A stretch of 41,946 nucleotides of DNA from Gammaproteobacteria bacterium (lineage in GTDB: Bacteria > Pseudomonadota > Gammaproteobacteria > SZUA-152), in contig JAKISS010000025.1 of NCBI GenBank assembly GCA_021648485.1, positions 1 to 41,946 of the forward strand, given 5' to 3'. The notes below the pieces were generated by a model that had not been told where the DNA came from, made no database searches, and saw nothing but the letters and a program-made list of their open reading frames with translations. Positions 17,954 through 26,542 of this stretch are shown here, piece by piece. Position 1 is the first letter of the stretch, and every line of letters starts with the position of its first letter. Made by a program: the position numbers and the translations under genes.

Positions 17954-18625
17954 TTATTTTACGCGCTTGATAACGATGCGTGCCGTCGGGTTGCGCCAGT
18001 CGTAATCAGCGCTTACCAGATCACCAATGCCTTGTATTCCCGCATGGATATGTACATAACCTTCACCATCGGCATCCGGTGAGCCGCCTTCTCCGCCGCA
18101 AGCAGGGCCGGGTATGTTGGCGCACAACTCATCGTTAGGCTCACTGCCGGCATCATAAGCAGGCGACATGATGACTTTTTGATGATGCCTTTTTTTCGGG
18201 CCTTTCACGCCGTTAACAGCAATAAAAGCATCGTTGGTCGGGATCAGCATGGAGGCCACGGTAACGTGCCTGAAATGCCTCGCCATTTTGACCATGATGG
18301 TTGTACTGGCACCGGGTGCTAACAGCTCACCATTGCTGGCAATGTCATAGGCTACCCCAGAATTCATCAGTCGGGCTGATAGTGGCTCAATGTCACCCCC
18401 TTCAGCAAGTGCGGCCAGTCCAGTGCTGGCCGCTTCTCCCAGCTGAAAAATCTGTACGCCTCTTTTATGTGTGGCGACCATAACTGGGGTCAGTGTTGTT
18501 CCGCGAGTCAGGTTGGTGATGGTGACGGCGTACACGCCTGCTTTATCATCTGCTTGTACTGCAAAGGCTGACAGGCCAATGAATATCAGGCCAATGGACA
18601 GTAAAAAACGGGTTATGCGTTTCAT
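17954..18625 (-). CDS. Secreted spondin-domain protein
   Basis: 223 residues with a clear signal peptide ending near AVQA-DDK. The mature protein matches the bacterial spondin_N family: YAVTITNLTRGTTLTPVMVATH, FQLGEAASTGLAALAEGGD, LAPGASTTI, ASMLIPTNDAFIAVNG, AYDAGSEPNDELCANIPGPAC. Spondin domains resemble C2 folds and are thought to bind ligands or metals at the surface. The role in bacteria is unknown. The start at 18625 follows the signal-peptide pattern. It is a single-gene unit, convergent with the AT-rich gene to its left. Confidence 0.85.
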   Translation of the reverse strand: MKRITRFLLSIGLIFIGLSAFAVQADDKAGVYAVTITNLTRGTTLTPVMVATHKRGVQIFQLGEAASTGLAALAEGGDIEPLSARLMNSGVAYDIASNGELLAPGASTTIMVKMARHFRHVTVASMLIPTNDAFIAVNGVKGPKKRHHQKVIMSPAYDAGSEPNDELCANIPGPACGGEGGSPDADGEGYVHIHAGIQGIGDLVSADYDWRNPTARIVIKRVK

Positions 18626-18774
18626 GATGTTTACTCCTCTTGAGTCTGGTTATCTTTATTTTTCTACAGTATCGACGGATGTTCGGTTTGCCGATGGATG
18701 CAGCATGGAGGAGAATATTCACATGTGTTTCACGCAAATATCACATTTTATTCACGCGATTGTTTGAAAATTAT

Positions 18775-18798
18775 ACAGGTGCTCGAAAAAGAGCCTGT
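18775..18798 (-). terminator. Putative terminator of the kinase operon
   Basis: Arms ACAGGTGCTC and GAGCCTGT pair with one bulged base over GAAAAA. It lies 20 bp past the histidine-kinase stop; the minus-strand tail TATAATTTTC is only moderately T-rich. Confidence 0.45.
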
Positions 18799-18817
18799 AA
18801 CGGGGGGGGTAAAAAAC

Positions 18818-20326
18818 TTAGCGGAACTGATACGTGGGCAAAGCAAAGCTGAAGGTTGTGCCATGATCAAGTTTACTGGCTGCCTGAATAGTGCCGCCAT
18901 GTAAATCGATAATGCGTTTGGCGATGGATAAACCCAATCCGGCATTGGTATCGCTGGCGGTGCGATTTTTTTCCAGGCGGTAAAACCGGTCGAAGATATG
19001 ATCAATTTCATCTTCAGGAATACCCTGTCCGGTATCGGCAACCTTGATCATGATATTGTCATATGCCGTAGTGAGTGACAGGGTGATACGTCCCCCGGCA
19101 GGTGTATAACGGAGGGCGTTCTCGATCAGATTGTCCAGTACCCGCTGAATCAGACCAATATCACCGTAGGCAAAGGGCAGGTCATTCACAAAGTTTGTCT
19201 GAATGCTGATGTTGCGCTTTTCTGCTTCCAGTTTGAATTTGTGCATGATGTCATGTGCCAGTTCAGTCAGTGAAAAAGGCTCGATGTTAAGCACAGTTTC
19301 ACTGGAGTCCAGCTTTGCCAGTTCGAACAGTTCTTCAATCAATTGCCGGAGTCGCATGCTTTGTGCTGTGGCAACTTGCAGGTATTGTCGTCTGTCCTGT
19401 TTCGACAGGGTGTCATCTTTTAATAACAGGGTTTCGAGATAGCCATGCAGAGAGGTTAAGGGCGTGCGCAAGTCGTGTGATACGTTGGCGACCATTTCTC
19501 GGCGCTTGGCATCATTTTGTGCCAGTTCTTTTAGTTGCTGATCAATACGGTCTGCCATCTGATTGAAGTTGATACCCAGCTGGTCGATTTCGTCAGTGGA
19601 TGTTGCCGAGACGGGGTAACGTGAGTTTGCATGGGGTGTCGAGGTATGTTTTATGGCGGTACCGTAAGTGGACATGATGCGCGTCAATATACGCAAGCGA
19701 CGTGTCAATAATGCGAATGCAGTTAGTCCCGCAGCCAGCGCAAGCAGCAGACTGGCACCAAGGCCTGTTGTGGTAAAGCGTAGAATGTAACTGCCTTTCA
19801 CTCTATCGGTAATGCTGTCAAAAGCTTGACCTTCGAGAATGACGTAAAGATAACCCGCAGGCTTGTCGGCAGTGTTACCGGGAATAACGGCTGCCGAAAA
19901 AACTTTTTGTCGTGAATGTTGATCATTGGTTGCTCGAGGGTCATCACCTGTCAGCGGGTATTCTTCCTTGCCGGAAAGAAATTTTTTGATGGGAGCGAGT
20001 GAAACCTGTTGACGTTTGACGTGACCTTCGGGTGCGGAAAAGGCTAAAATTTTCCCATTGGCATTTAACAGGTACAGTTCGATACTGGGATTAATGACCA
20101 TGAGCCAGTGAAAAAGTGATTTTAAGGCTTTTTGATTAACCCGTTGTTCCGTGAGCAGGGTCTCCTCATCCACAATATGTTTTGCCAGGGCGGCATTGAG
20201 TTTTTGGGTTAATTCCTGCTGATACATTTCCGATGAATACAACACCATGCTGTAAACCACATAGCCGATAAGCAATACCAGTGTAAACAGGACGGCGGCA
20301 ATGCGACTGTAAAGGGTGCGAAACAT
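18818..20326 (-). CDS. Sensor histidine kinase (HAMP, HisKA, HATPase)
   Basis: 502 residues. TM1 (about 10-30), a periplasmic sensor domain of about 150 residues, TM2 (about 185-207), HAMP, then the phospho-acceptor box VSHDLRTPL with His284. The ATP site is marked by the N-box NLIENALRYTP, G1 DTGQGIPEDE, the F-box, and G2 GLGLSIAKRI. It starts 5 bp after the OmpR-type regulator, so the two form a cognate pair on one transcript. The stimulus is unknown; the extracytoplasmic domain resembles no sensor family I can name. Confidence 0.92.
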   Translation of the reverse strand: MFRTLYSRIAAVLFTLVLLIGYVVYSMVLYSSEMYQQELTQKLNAALAKHIVDEETLLTEQRVNQKALKSLFHWLMVINPSIELYLLNANGKILAFSAPEGHVKRQQVSLAPIKKFLSGKEEYPLTGDDPRATNDQHSRQKVFSAAVIPGNTADKPAGYLYVILEGQAFDSITDRVKGSYILRFTTTGLGASLLLALAAGLTAFALLTRRLRILTRIMSTYGTAIKHTSTPHANSRYPVSATSTDEIDQLGINFNQMADRIDQQLKELAQNDAKRREMVANVSHDLRTPLTSLHGYLETLLLKDDTLSKQDRRQYLQVATAQSMRLRQLIEELFELAKLDSSETVLNIEPFSLTELAHDIMHKFKLEAEKRNISIQTNFVNDLPFAYGDIGLIQRVLDNLIENALRYTPAGGRITLSLTTAYDNIMIKVADTGQGIPEDEIDHIFDRFYRLEKNRTASDTNAGLGLSIAKRIIDLHGGTIQAASKLDHGTTFSFALPTYQFR

Positions 20327-20331
20327 GGTGT

Positions 20332-21030
20332 TTATACGTCTGAAAGTTTATCGGAGAATTTATAGCCCACGCCCCATACGGTGAGAATATAGGCGGGGGA
20401 AGAGGAGTCTTGCTCAATTTTGGCACGCAGCCGATTGATGTGCGAATTGACGGTATGTTCATAGCCATCATGACCATACCCCCAGACACTGTCGAGCAAT
20501 TGACTGCGGGTAAAGACCTGGCCGGGATGGGTGGCAAAATGCCAGAGAAGATCAAACTCGCGTGCAGTAAGATCGACCTCGTTACCCGTGATGCTGACCC
20601 GTCGCTTGGACGGTTCAAGGAAAAGAGCACCAGCCTGCAAGTTGTCAGTGGCAGGCGTGGTCTGTGTATCGACACGACGTAAAATAGCCTTGGCTCGGGC
20701 CACCAGTTCACGCACGCTGAAAGGTTTGGGCAGATAGTCATCGGCCCCCATTTCCAGGCCGACGATACGATCCAGTTCGGCTCCTTTAGCCGTTAACATC
20801 AGGATGGGCGTATGGTTATCAGCGCCGCGCAATCGGCGGCAAATTTCCAGGCCGTCAATACCGGGCAGCATGAGATCGAGAATGATCAGATCAAACCGGC
20901 TTTGTTGTGCCAGAGAAAGGCCGGTATTGCCGTCGTTGGCAATGTGTACCTCGGCACCCAGATCCTGTAAATGCATGGAGACCAGGTTGGCGATATCGTG
21001 ATTGTCTTCAACGACAAGAAACTGTTTCAT
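20332..21030 (-). CDS. OmpR/PhoB-family response regulator
   Basis: 232 residues. The receiver domain has the acidic pair ED (8-9), phospho-acceptor Asp52 (LIILDLMLPG), Thr (MLTAKG) and Lys (DYLPKPF). A winged-helix output domain follows (LTAREFDLLWHFATHPGQVFTRSQLLD, HINRLRAKIE). A DNA-binding transcriptional regulator, partner of the kinase immediately downstream. It lies 82 bp after the rhodanese gene and could be the end of the long dsrN-led run or have its own promoter in that gap. Confidence 0.94.
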   Translation of the reverse strand: MKQFLVVEDNHDIANLVSMHLQDLGAEVHIANDGNTGLSLAQQSRFDLIILDLMLPGIDGLEICRRLRGADNHTPILMLTAKGAELDRIVGLEMGADDYLPKPFSVRELVARAKAILRRVDTQTTPATDNLQAGALFLEPSKRRVSITGNEVDLTAREFDLLWHFATHPGQVFTRSQLLDSVWGYGHDGYEHTVNSHINRLRAKIEQDSSSPAYILTVWGVGYKFSDKLSDV

Positions 21031-21112
21031 GGAGAGCCTGGGGGGAAAACCTGTTTATTGCGACGAGTATAGTGTAGCCATGAATTGTCACAGAACCATC
21101 ACGCCCAGGAAA

Positions 21113-21583
21113 TCAGCTCCCTGGGTTACGTTGTTCAGGGTGCAATCGGGGGGTGAAGTAGGTTTCGGCAGTATCGGGATCAACCGGTTTCTGTTGTTCA
21201 TCCACCAGAGGGTATTCATCATCATTCCAGCCGCGCAGGCCGGTTTTGAGTGAGCGTACCTTGCTGAAACCCATCTGCATCAGCGTATAAGTTGCCAGTG
21301 CGCTGCGTCGGCCGGAGCGGCAAACAAGTACGAGATCACGATCACGCCCGGCGGCAAGTACCGGTACAGTTTCGTCATAATCATATTCACAGGCTGACTC
21401 CAGAATGCCGCGCGCGACGTTAAGTGAGCCAGGAATGTGTACGCGTGAAAACTCATCAGGTTCGCTGACATCAATAAGTAATAAATCAGGGTTTTCAGCG
21501 ATGTCATCGGCAAGATCCCAAGGGAAGACCTCTTCGATATGGGGCAGGCAATCATTCACCAAATCGTTGTAACGTTTCATCAT
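21113..21583 (-). CDS. Rhodanese-domain sulfurtransferase
   Basis: 156 residues, single rhodanese domain, cytoplasmic. The active loop is CRSGRRSA with the persulfide-forming Cys; DVSEPDEFSRVHIPGSLNVARG is the family's N-terminal motif, LMQMGFSKVRSLKTGLRGW the C-terminal one. It carries sulfane sulfur between donors and acceptors. The N-terminal extension (MMKRYNDLVNDCLPHIEEVFPWDLAD) is typical of rhodaneses involved in sulfur oxidation. Its place after the narL-like gene and the dsrNR pair supports a role in sulfur handling. Either of two adjacent ATGs (21583, 21580) may be used. Confidence 0.9.
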   Translation of the reverse strand: MMKRYNDLVNDCLPHIEEVFPWDLADDIAENPDLLLIDVSEPDEFSRVHIPGSLNVARGILESACEYDYDETVPVLAAGRDRDLVLVCRSGRRSALATYTLMQMGFSKVRSLKTGLRGWNDDEYPLVDEQQKPVDPDTAETYFTPRLHPEQRNPGS

Positions 21584-21644
21584 ATTGGCCGCAAAATAAC
21601 GTGGATGAAAAACAGGTAATTAAGAATTAAGAGGGAGCAGGTGC

Positions 21645-22301
21645 TCAGGAGGGAGGACTGCGCTGCCGCCCCAGCCCCTGTTCAACAGCAATAACCGCTG
21701 CCTCCACCCGCGAGCTGATTTCCAGTTTTCGCAATATGGCTTTTACGTGTAATTTTACCGTGCCATCGGTAATGCCCAGCTCTCGGGCAATGACCTTGTT
21801 ACTTTGGCCAAAGGCAAGATGCTCAATGATTTCCCGTTCGCGCGGAGTCAGTGCAGACAGGGGGGTTTTCTTTTCAGGTAATGCAGATTTCCCTTGCAGG
21901 GCGCGGGCCAGGGTACCGGCAAGTTGCGGCGCGACAATGGTTTCGCCTTTCATAATGTTGTGCAACGCGGCCACCAAGTCTTCCGGGTCCATATCTTTCA
22001 ACAGGTAACCCCGGGCACCACTGCGTAGGGATTCGAGTAAATCATGCTCTTCGGTGCTGGTAGTGAGCATGCCAATGGGGACAGTAACGCCTGCGTCACG
22101 TAATTTTTTCAGCACTTCCAAGCCGTCCATATCCGGCATGCGCATGTCCAGCAAAATGATATCGGGGTTGGCATCATGAACCGTGTCCAGCCCTTCCTGG
22201 CCCGTGCTGGCGGCGGCGATCACGTCAATGCCACTGCGTTCCAGCAGGTTTTTTAACCCCAGGCGAAACAGAGTGTGATCATCAATGAGCAGGACTTTCA
22301 T
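21645..22301 (-). CDS. NarL/FixJ-family response regulator
   Basis: 218 residues. Receiver with DDH (7-9), Asp52 (IILLDMRMPD), Thr and Lys (GYLLKDMDPED), then a LuxR-type HTH (LTPREREIIEHLAFGQSNKVIARELG, TVKLHVKAILRKL). The overall sequence is close to NarL/NarP. Its gene begins 46 bp after the NarX-like kinase, so the two are a cognate pair. Targets cannot be read from the window. No nitrate reductase genes are nearby, so the regulated process may be sulfur rather than nitrogen metabolism. Confidence 0.93.
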   Translation of the reverse strand: MKVLLIDDHTLFRLGLKNLLERSGIDVIAAASTGQEGLDTVHDANPDIILLDMRMPDMDGLEVLKKLRDAGVTVPIGMLTTSTEEHDLLESLRSGARGYLLKDMDPEDLVAALHNIMKGETIVAPQLAGTLARALQGKSALPEKKTPLSALTPREREIIEHLAFGQSNKVIARELGITDGTVKLHVKAILRKLEISSRVEAAVIAVEQGLGRQRSPPS

Positions 22302-22347
22302 ATGTCAATGATTCTAGCGGAATTTCATGTAGCCCGTCACTTATTCA

Positions 22348-23928
22348 TTACTGAAGGCGACGGTTTTTTTCACTGCATTGCATATCCTGCAATCGCAATT
22401 CAATACGGGTGCCCTCACCAGGGTCACTTTCAATGCTGAGTTCAGCACCGATGCGCTGTGCCCGTTCACGCATAATAGTGAGTCCAACATGTTCACCGGG
22501 CATGGCATTATTAATGTCAGACTCAATGCCCATACCATCATCTTCAATTAGCAAGTGAAACCCGAGTAACTCATCGCCACTGATTAAAATACGCACATAA
22601 TTGGCATGGCTGTGTTTGCGAATATTGGCTAATGCCTCCTGAATAATATGCAGAATATGCACTTCAAGCACGGGTGGTAATTTCAGTTCAGGGCACTCGT
22701 TCTGAAAAAATATCTGGCAGTGACTTTCATTCTTGAAACGTTCCACCAGGCCTTCCGTTGCCGGGATCAAACCCCGTTCATCCATGCGAATGCGAAAGTG
22801 AGCAAGCAGTTCACGCAGCTCAAAATTGGCTTCGTCCAGTCCGCCTTTGATTTGAGTCACTTCTTTCTGCGCATCCGTATTTTGGGTGTTCGAGTGAGTG
22901 TCCCCCGGAGAAAGGGTTTTTTGTAACATGCTGACCCGAAAACGCAGACTGGCCAGCGTCTGCGCCAGAGAATCATGCAGCTCATGAGCCAGCATGGTGC
23001 GTTCTTGCATGATGGATAAACGGTGGGACTCCGCATCCCAGTATGACTTGGTAATGGCCATGCTGAGGTGCTGACCAATGTTAGTGAGAATATCCTTAAT
23101 GTCCTCACGCTCAGTGAGCCCGAGTTTTTCCACAAACAAATTATAAATGCCCAGCGTGCGATTGTTGTAGCGTAGAGGAATAGCAATATTTTCCAGTTTG
23201 TCGCCTGAAAATAACAGATCGCCAGCAATATTCTGACAGCGCTCAAAACGGTTTTGGCATAACAGCATATTTTGGGAAAACTCCTGTGCGCACAAACAAT
23301 GTTCAATGGGTACAAGATGAATTCTTTCGATGATGCTGTCATCCAGGCCGACACTGCCGACCAGGCGCATTTTCCGGTCATCATTCATCAGCCGAACCGT
23401 ACCGGCATGGGCGTAAACGATCTCAGTCAACGTGTTGAGAAAACCAATGAGCAAGTCATCAATGTTTTTTGCTGAATTACTGCGGGCCGCGACATCATAC
23501 AAAATTTCCAGTGAACGGGTTTTTCGTTGCAGAATAATGGTTTGTTTATTGACCTGTTCATCCATGTCGCGTGTCAATGCGCGCAATGAGTCACCGAGTT
23601 TATTGATATCATTTGCCAATGCTGAAAATTCACCTTGTCTGGGTTGCTGAACACGAGCGGAAAGATCGCCGTTGCGCATGCGTTGTGCCCATTCACGTAA
23701 TTGCGCCAGTGGAGAGAGAAAGTGTTTTTTCATGCAGTACGCGATGCGTGAAATAAGGAAAAAACTGATGCTTGTAAGAATAATTTGACTGATGGCCAGA
23801 ATGGCCTGATATTGCGGCCAAAGCCAGGCGGCAATGCCGGAGAGTAATATGGCAAACAGGACAGTGATCAGGCTGATTAACAATGGCCGGAAAAACTCGC
23901 TGTTGTTGCTGACGCTATATGTTGACAT
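22348..23928 (-). CDS. NarX-like histidine kinase with Cys-rich GAF domain
   Basis: 526 residues. Two TM helices (about 15-37 and 41-62) are joined by only a few residues, so the periplasmic nitrate-sensing domain of true NarX is absent. HAMP (about 63-115) and a GAF-like domain (about 140-295) follow; within the GAF lie Cys211, 213, 224 and 231 (C-x-C-x10-C-x6-C). The HisKA_3 box HELHDSLAQTLASLR has the phospho-acceptor His318, and the HATPase has the N-box EALANIRKHS and the G-box DDGMGI. Sensing is therefore probably cytoplasmic, perhaps redox or an iron-sulfur cluster at the four cysteines. It is 37 bp after dsrR. Confidence 0.9.
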   Translation of the reverse strand: MSTYSVSNNSEFFRPLLISLITVLFAILLSGIAAWLWPQYQAILAISQIILTSISFFLISRIAYCMKKHFLSPLAQLREWAQRMRNGDLSARVQQPRQGEFSALANDINKLGDSLRALTRDMDEQVNKQTIILQRKTRSLEILYDVAARSNSAKNIDDLLIGFLNTLTEIVYAHAGTVRLMNDDRKMRLVGSVGLDDSIIERIHLVPIEHCLCAQEFSQNMLLCQNRFERCQNIAGDLLFSGDKLENIAIPLRYNNRTLGIYNLFVEKLGLTEREDIKDILTNIGQHLSMAITKSYWDAESHRLSIMQERTMLAHELHDSLAQTLASLRFRVSMLQKTLSPGDTHSNTQNTDAQKEVTQIKGGLDEANFELRELLAHFRIRMDERGLIPATEGLVERFKNESHCQIFFQNECPELKLPPVLEVHILHIIQEALANIRKHSHANYVRILISGDELLGFHLLIEDDGMGIESDINNAMPGEHVGLTIMRERAQRIGAELSIESDPGEGTRIELRLQDMQCSEKNRRLQ

Positions 23929-23965
23929 TATGAAAATGTGTTACCAGAGTTATTTCATTGTGTTT

Positions 23966-24283
23966 TTATTCTTTGGGTGGTTTGTAGTTGGGATCATTGG
24001 GGTTAAGAAAAATAAAATGATGCTGATCATTTTCAATGTCAACATAGTCGATGTGTACGCCGTTTAATAACTCCAGGCAATCCGGGCTGACCAGAAAATT
24101 AACGCCATCATCAGTAAACTGCACGTCATCTTTTTTTGTTTCATCGAACCCTATGCCGTAGTTAATGGTCTCATCTGCGGTCATGGTAGCGGCAATACGC
24201 AATGCCATGGCACCGTGCCCGTTGTCCTGTATGTTTGTTTTTATTTGTGCAATAGCGGCAGGAGAAAAGCTGATAATGTTCAT
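23966..24283 (-). CDS. dsrR: DsrR-like A-type carrier homologue lacking cluster cysteines
   Basis: 105 residues with the IscA/ErpA (HesB) fold pattern: FSPAAIAQIK, ALRIAAT, NYGIGFDETKKDD, GVNFLVSPDCLELLNGVHIDYV, FIFLNPNDPNYKPP. The three conserved Cys of IscA are replaced (the terminal CGCG becomes DPNY), leaving one unrelated Cys. This is the known hallmark of DsrR of sulfur-oxidiser dsr operons, reported to affect dsr expression rather than carry Fe-S clusters. In Allochromatium dsrR follows dsrN, as here (54 bp gap). The usual dsrS neighbour is missing. Confidence 0.82.
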   Translation of the reverse strand: MNIISFSPAAIAQIKTNIQDNGHGAMALRIAATMTADETINYGIGFDETKKDDVQFTDDGVNFLVSPDCLELLNGVHIDYVDIENDQHHFIFLNPNDPNYKPPKE

Positions 24284-24337
24284 ATATGATCGTTGCCTCT
24301 TCAGATTGATGATAATGGTTGTATGGAAAATCCCGGA

Positions 24338-25705
24338 TTATTTATGCCTGCGGACAAAATCAACAAACTGTTTTACCCACGGATTGTTTTCCACGTTACG
24401 CATATGGCTATAATTGGCCAGTACATTGTGATGAATAATGCCATCGTGCTGCCCCGTCATTCCATGGCCACGTAAGACACGATAAGCGAATTTCGTGGTT
24501 TTTTCGAGGTTTTCAGCGGATGAATAATGAAATTCATGAGCATTAATATTTTCGCCCTTATTTAACATTTCATCCCACAGTGTATTGTGCATTCTGGCCA
24601 GTTGCACATAGCCACGCCCCTGTGGGCGCTGATGCATACGTGTATCCATAGGCAGCGCACCCACCATGCTGCATTTGTTTTCATTCCATTGCAGACTGCG
24701 TGACAAATACATCAGACCACCACACTCGGCATACACCGGCAGGCCCGCTTCAATGGCTGTGCGAATGCTATCACGTAAAGAAATATTCGCCTCCAGTGTT
24801 TGCATCTGTGTCTCGGGAAAACCGCCGCCAATAAACAGGCCATCGATTTCGGGGAGTTGTGCGTCGTGCAGTGTATCGATACTCACTAATTCTGCACCCG
24901 CAATGCGAAAAGCCGCAAGATCATCGGGATAATAAAAACCAAAAGCAGCGTCTTGCGCGATACCGATGCGAATATCTACCGTGATGGATTCAGTTTTTAG
25001 TAGAGGCTGATAAGCAGGTGTTGTGGCATGGTTAGCGATATGTTGCAATTGGTCGAGATTCACCTGTTGGCCAATAACATCGGCAATGGCCTGAATTTGT
25101 CGTTCTACAGAGTCTGCCTCATTGCTAGGGATCAGGCCCAAATGCCGCTCCTGGATATCCAGCATGGGATCATGGTGTACCGCACCCACCACAGGCACAT
25201 CGGTATAATGCTCGATAACGGCACGCAGCTTGGACTCATGACGACTCCCGCCCAGTTTGTTGAGAATCACCCCTGCGATATTGATGCCTTTTTCAAAAGC
25301 CTGATAGCCGAGAATCAGCGGGGCAATGCCACGGGTCATACCTTGGGCATCGATCACCAGGATCACTGGCGAATCAAGCAGGGTAACCAGCGCTGCGTTA
25401 CTGTTTGTACCCTCAAGGTCAAGGCCATCGTAGAGCCCCTTGTTGCCCTCGATGATGCCGATGTCGGCTGAATCCGTACGATGACCAAAGGCACTGAGTA
25501 TCTCGCTGTGCTGTTGAGTATGGAAATCCAGATTGTAACAATCCTTTCCAGCAGCGCGGGACAGCCACATGGGATCGATGTAATCCGGGCCTTTTTTGAA
25601 GGGTTGCACACTAAGCCCGTGCTGGCGAAATGCACCGCAGAGACCGATGCTCAGTGTGGTTTTACCCGAAGACTTGTGGGCAGCGGAAATGAACAGATGA
25701 GCCAT
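24338..25705 (-). CDS. dsrN: DsrN-type siroheme amidase / cobyrinate a,c-diamide synthase family
   Basis: 455 residues. The N-terminal ATP-binding half starts FISAAHKSSGKTT and has FKKGPDYIDPMW and EGNKGLYDG. The C-terminal class-I glutaminase (GATase_3) has IGGGFPETQMQTL and the nucleophile in VYAECGGLMYLS. Amidates tetrapyrrole carboxylates with glutamine and ATP. CobB/CbiA uses cobyrinate; DsrN uses siroheme of sulfite reductase DsrAB. I choose DsrN because dsrR follows and no cobalamin gene is near. Start is the ATG at 25705 with AAGG 9 bases upstream; the frame opens at 25741. First gene of the run. Confidence 0.85.
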   Translation of the reverse strand: MAHLFISAAHKSSGKTTLSIGLCGAFRQHGLSVQPFKKGPDYIDPMWLSRAAGKDCYNLDFHTQQHSEILSAFGHRTDSADIGIIEGNKGLYDGLDLEGTNSNAALVTLLDSPVILVIDAQGMTRGIAPLILGYQAFEKGINIAGVILNKLGGSRHESKLRAVIEHYTDVPVVGAVHHDPMLDIQERHLGLIPSNEADSVERQIQAIADVIGQQVNLDQLQHIANHATTPAYQPLLKTESITVDIRIGIAQDAAFGFYYPDDLAAFRIAGAELVSIDTLHDAQLPEIDGLFIGGGFPETQMQTLEANISLRDSIRTAIEAGLPVYAECGGLMYLSRSLQWNENKCSMVGALPMDTRMHQRPQGRGYVQLARMHNTLWDEMLNKGENINAHEFHYSSAENLEKTTKFAYRVLRGHGMTGQHDGIIHHNVLANYSHMRNVENNPWVKQFVDFVRRHK

Positions 25706-25950
25706 GTAGTGCCTTATGTGAAAGGGCGAAATTGCCACCAAAAGCCGGATTACTCTGAAGCGGTATGCGATTAACGGTCAACTCACGAACAGTGTAGCCC
25801 AAAATATTCTTCGCTTTCTTTCACGCTATTTCCGCTGGTATGCCAGATTTATTCCAGAGTGAAGCGGGGTGATGAATAATAGAAGGCCTTTTGTACAAAA
25901 ATTCAACATAGTCATAGAATGAAAAAGGCATGCAGTGAATGATTGAGCCT

Positions 25951-25985
25951 CAAACGCGACGGGTATATACCCACTACGTTGTATG
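25951..25985. repeat. Back-to-back solo ends of the 160-bp element
   Basis: CAAACGCGACGGGTATA resembles the right end of the element at 26282-26443 and is followed at once by TATACCCACTACG, which resembles its left end. It looks like a joint of two decayed copies in the 837-bp gap upstream of dsrN. That gap also holds an 8-bp hairpin (CCTAACTT/AAGTTAGG, 26142-26174) and no credible gene. Confidence 0.4.
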
Positions 25986-26281
25986 CCATGGTAATGGCTG
26001 TATCTCTTTCAGGATATCGCTTTTGGCAATGACTGTTCGTCAGACGGTAACGGTTAAATAAGCAGCGTGAAATTTTAACCTTGAATAGGAGTAGCGTAGA
26101 TATAAAATACATGCACAGTCTGTAATAACCAGGAAAATAAACCTAACTTTATTTTGTGATTTGATTAAGTTAGGGGTCCGAAAAAAGTGAAGTCATTTAT
26201 TTTTCAGATTTGTGAGACATTGCCAGATTCTTCGGCGAGGTTCAGCAGACTGATCCTGTGTTTACTGATTTTCATGTTACT

Positions 26282-26443
26282 ATACCCGTAGCGATTGAAA
26301 TTTAGGCGCTCATTGCACACCCTCTTCATTCCATGGCTGCGTTGAAATTCCTCACAATAGACCGACTATTACTCGTCATTTCGCCTTGCCATGAAATGAA
26401 TATGACGCACACTGAACACCTAAATTTCAAACGCTACGGGTAT
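26282..26443. mobile_element. MITE-like element, copy 2
   Basis: This 162-bp element has ends ATACCCGTAGCGATTGAAA and its near-perfect inverse (TTTCAAACGCTACGGGTAT). The interior is related to the copy at 473-631, including CCATGGCTGCGTTG and GAATATGACGCAC. It has better-conserved ends than copy 1, so is probably the younger insertion. Confidence 0.78.
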
Positions 26444-26542
26444 ATCAAGAGCGTGCATGAAACAAGTTTAGGATATGGCGTTGATTTACTTGGGCTGTTA
26501 TCTGTATTGTGAGCTATAAAAACGGGAAGGTGACTTTCCGTA

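Noticed and set aside
22348-23928. True NarX nitrate sensor.
   Set aside because: The periplasmic domain with the nitrate-binding P-box is missing, and no nitrate or nitrite reductase genes are nearby.
24338-25705. Cobyrinate a,c-diamide synthase (CobB) for cobalamin.
   Set aside because: The family match alone allows it, but the dsrR neighbour and absence of other cobalamin genes or a cobalamin riboswitch favour DsrN.
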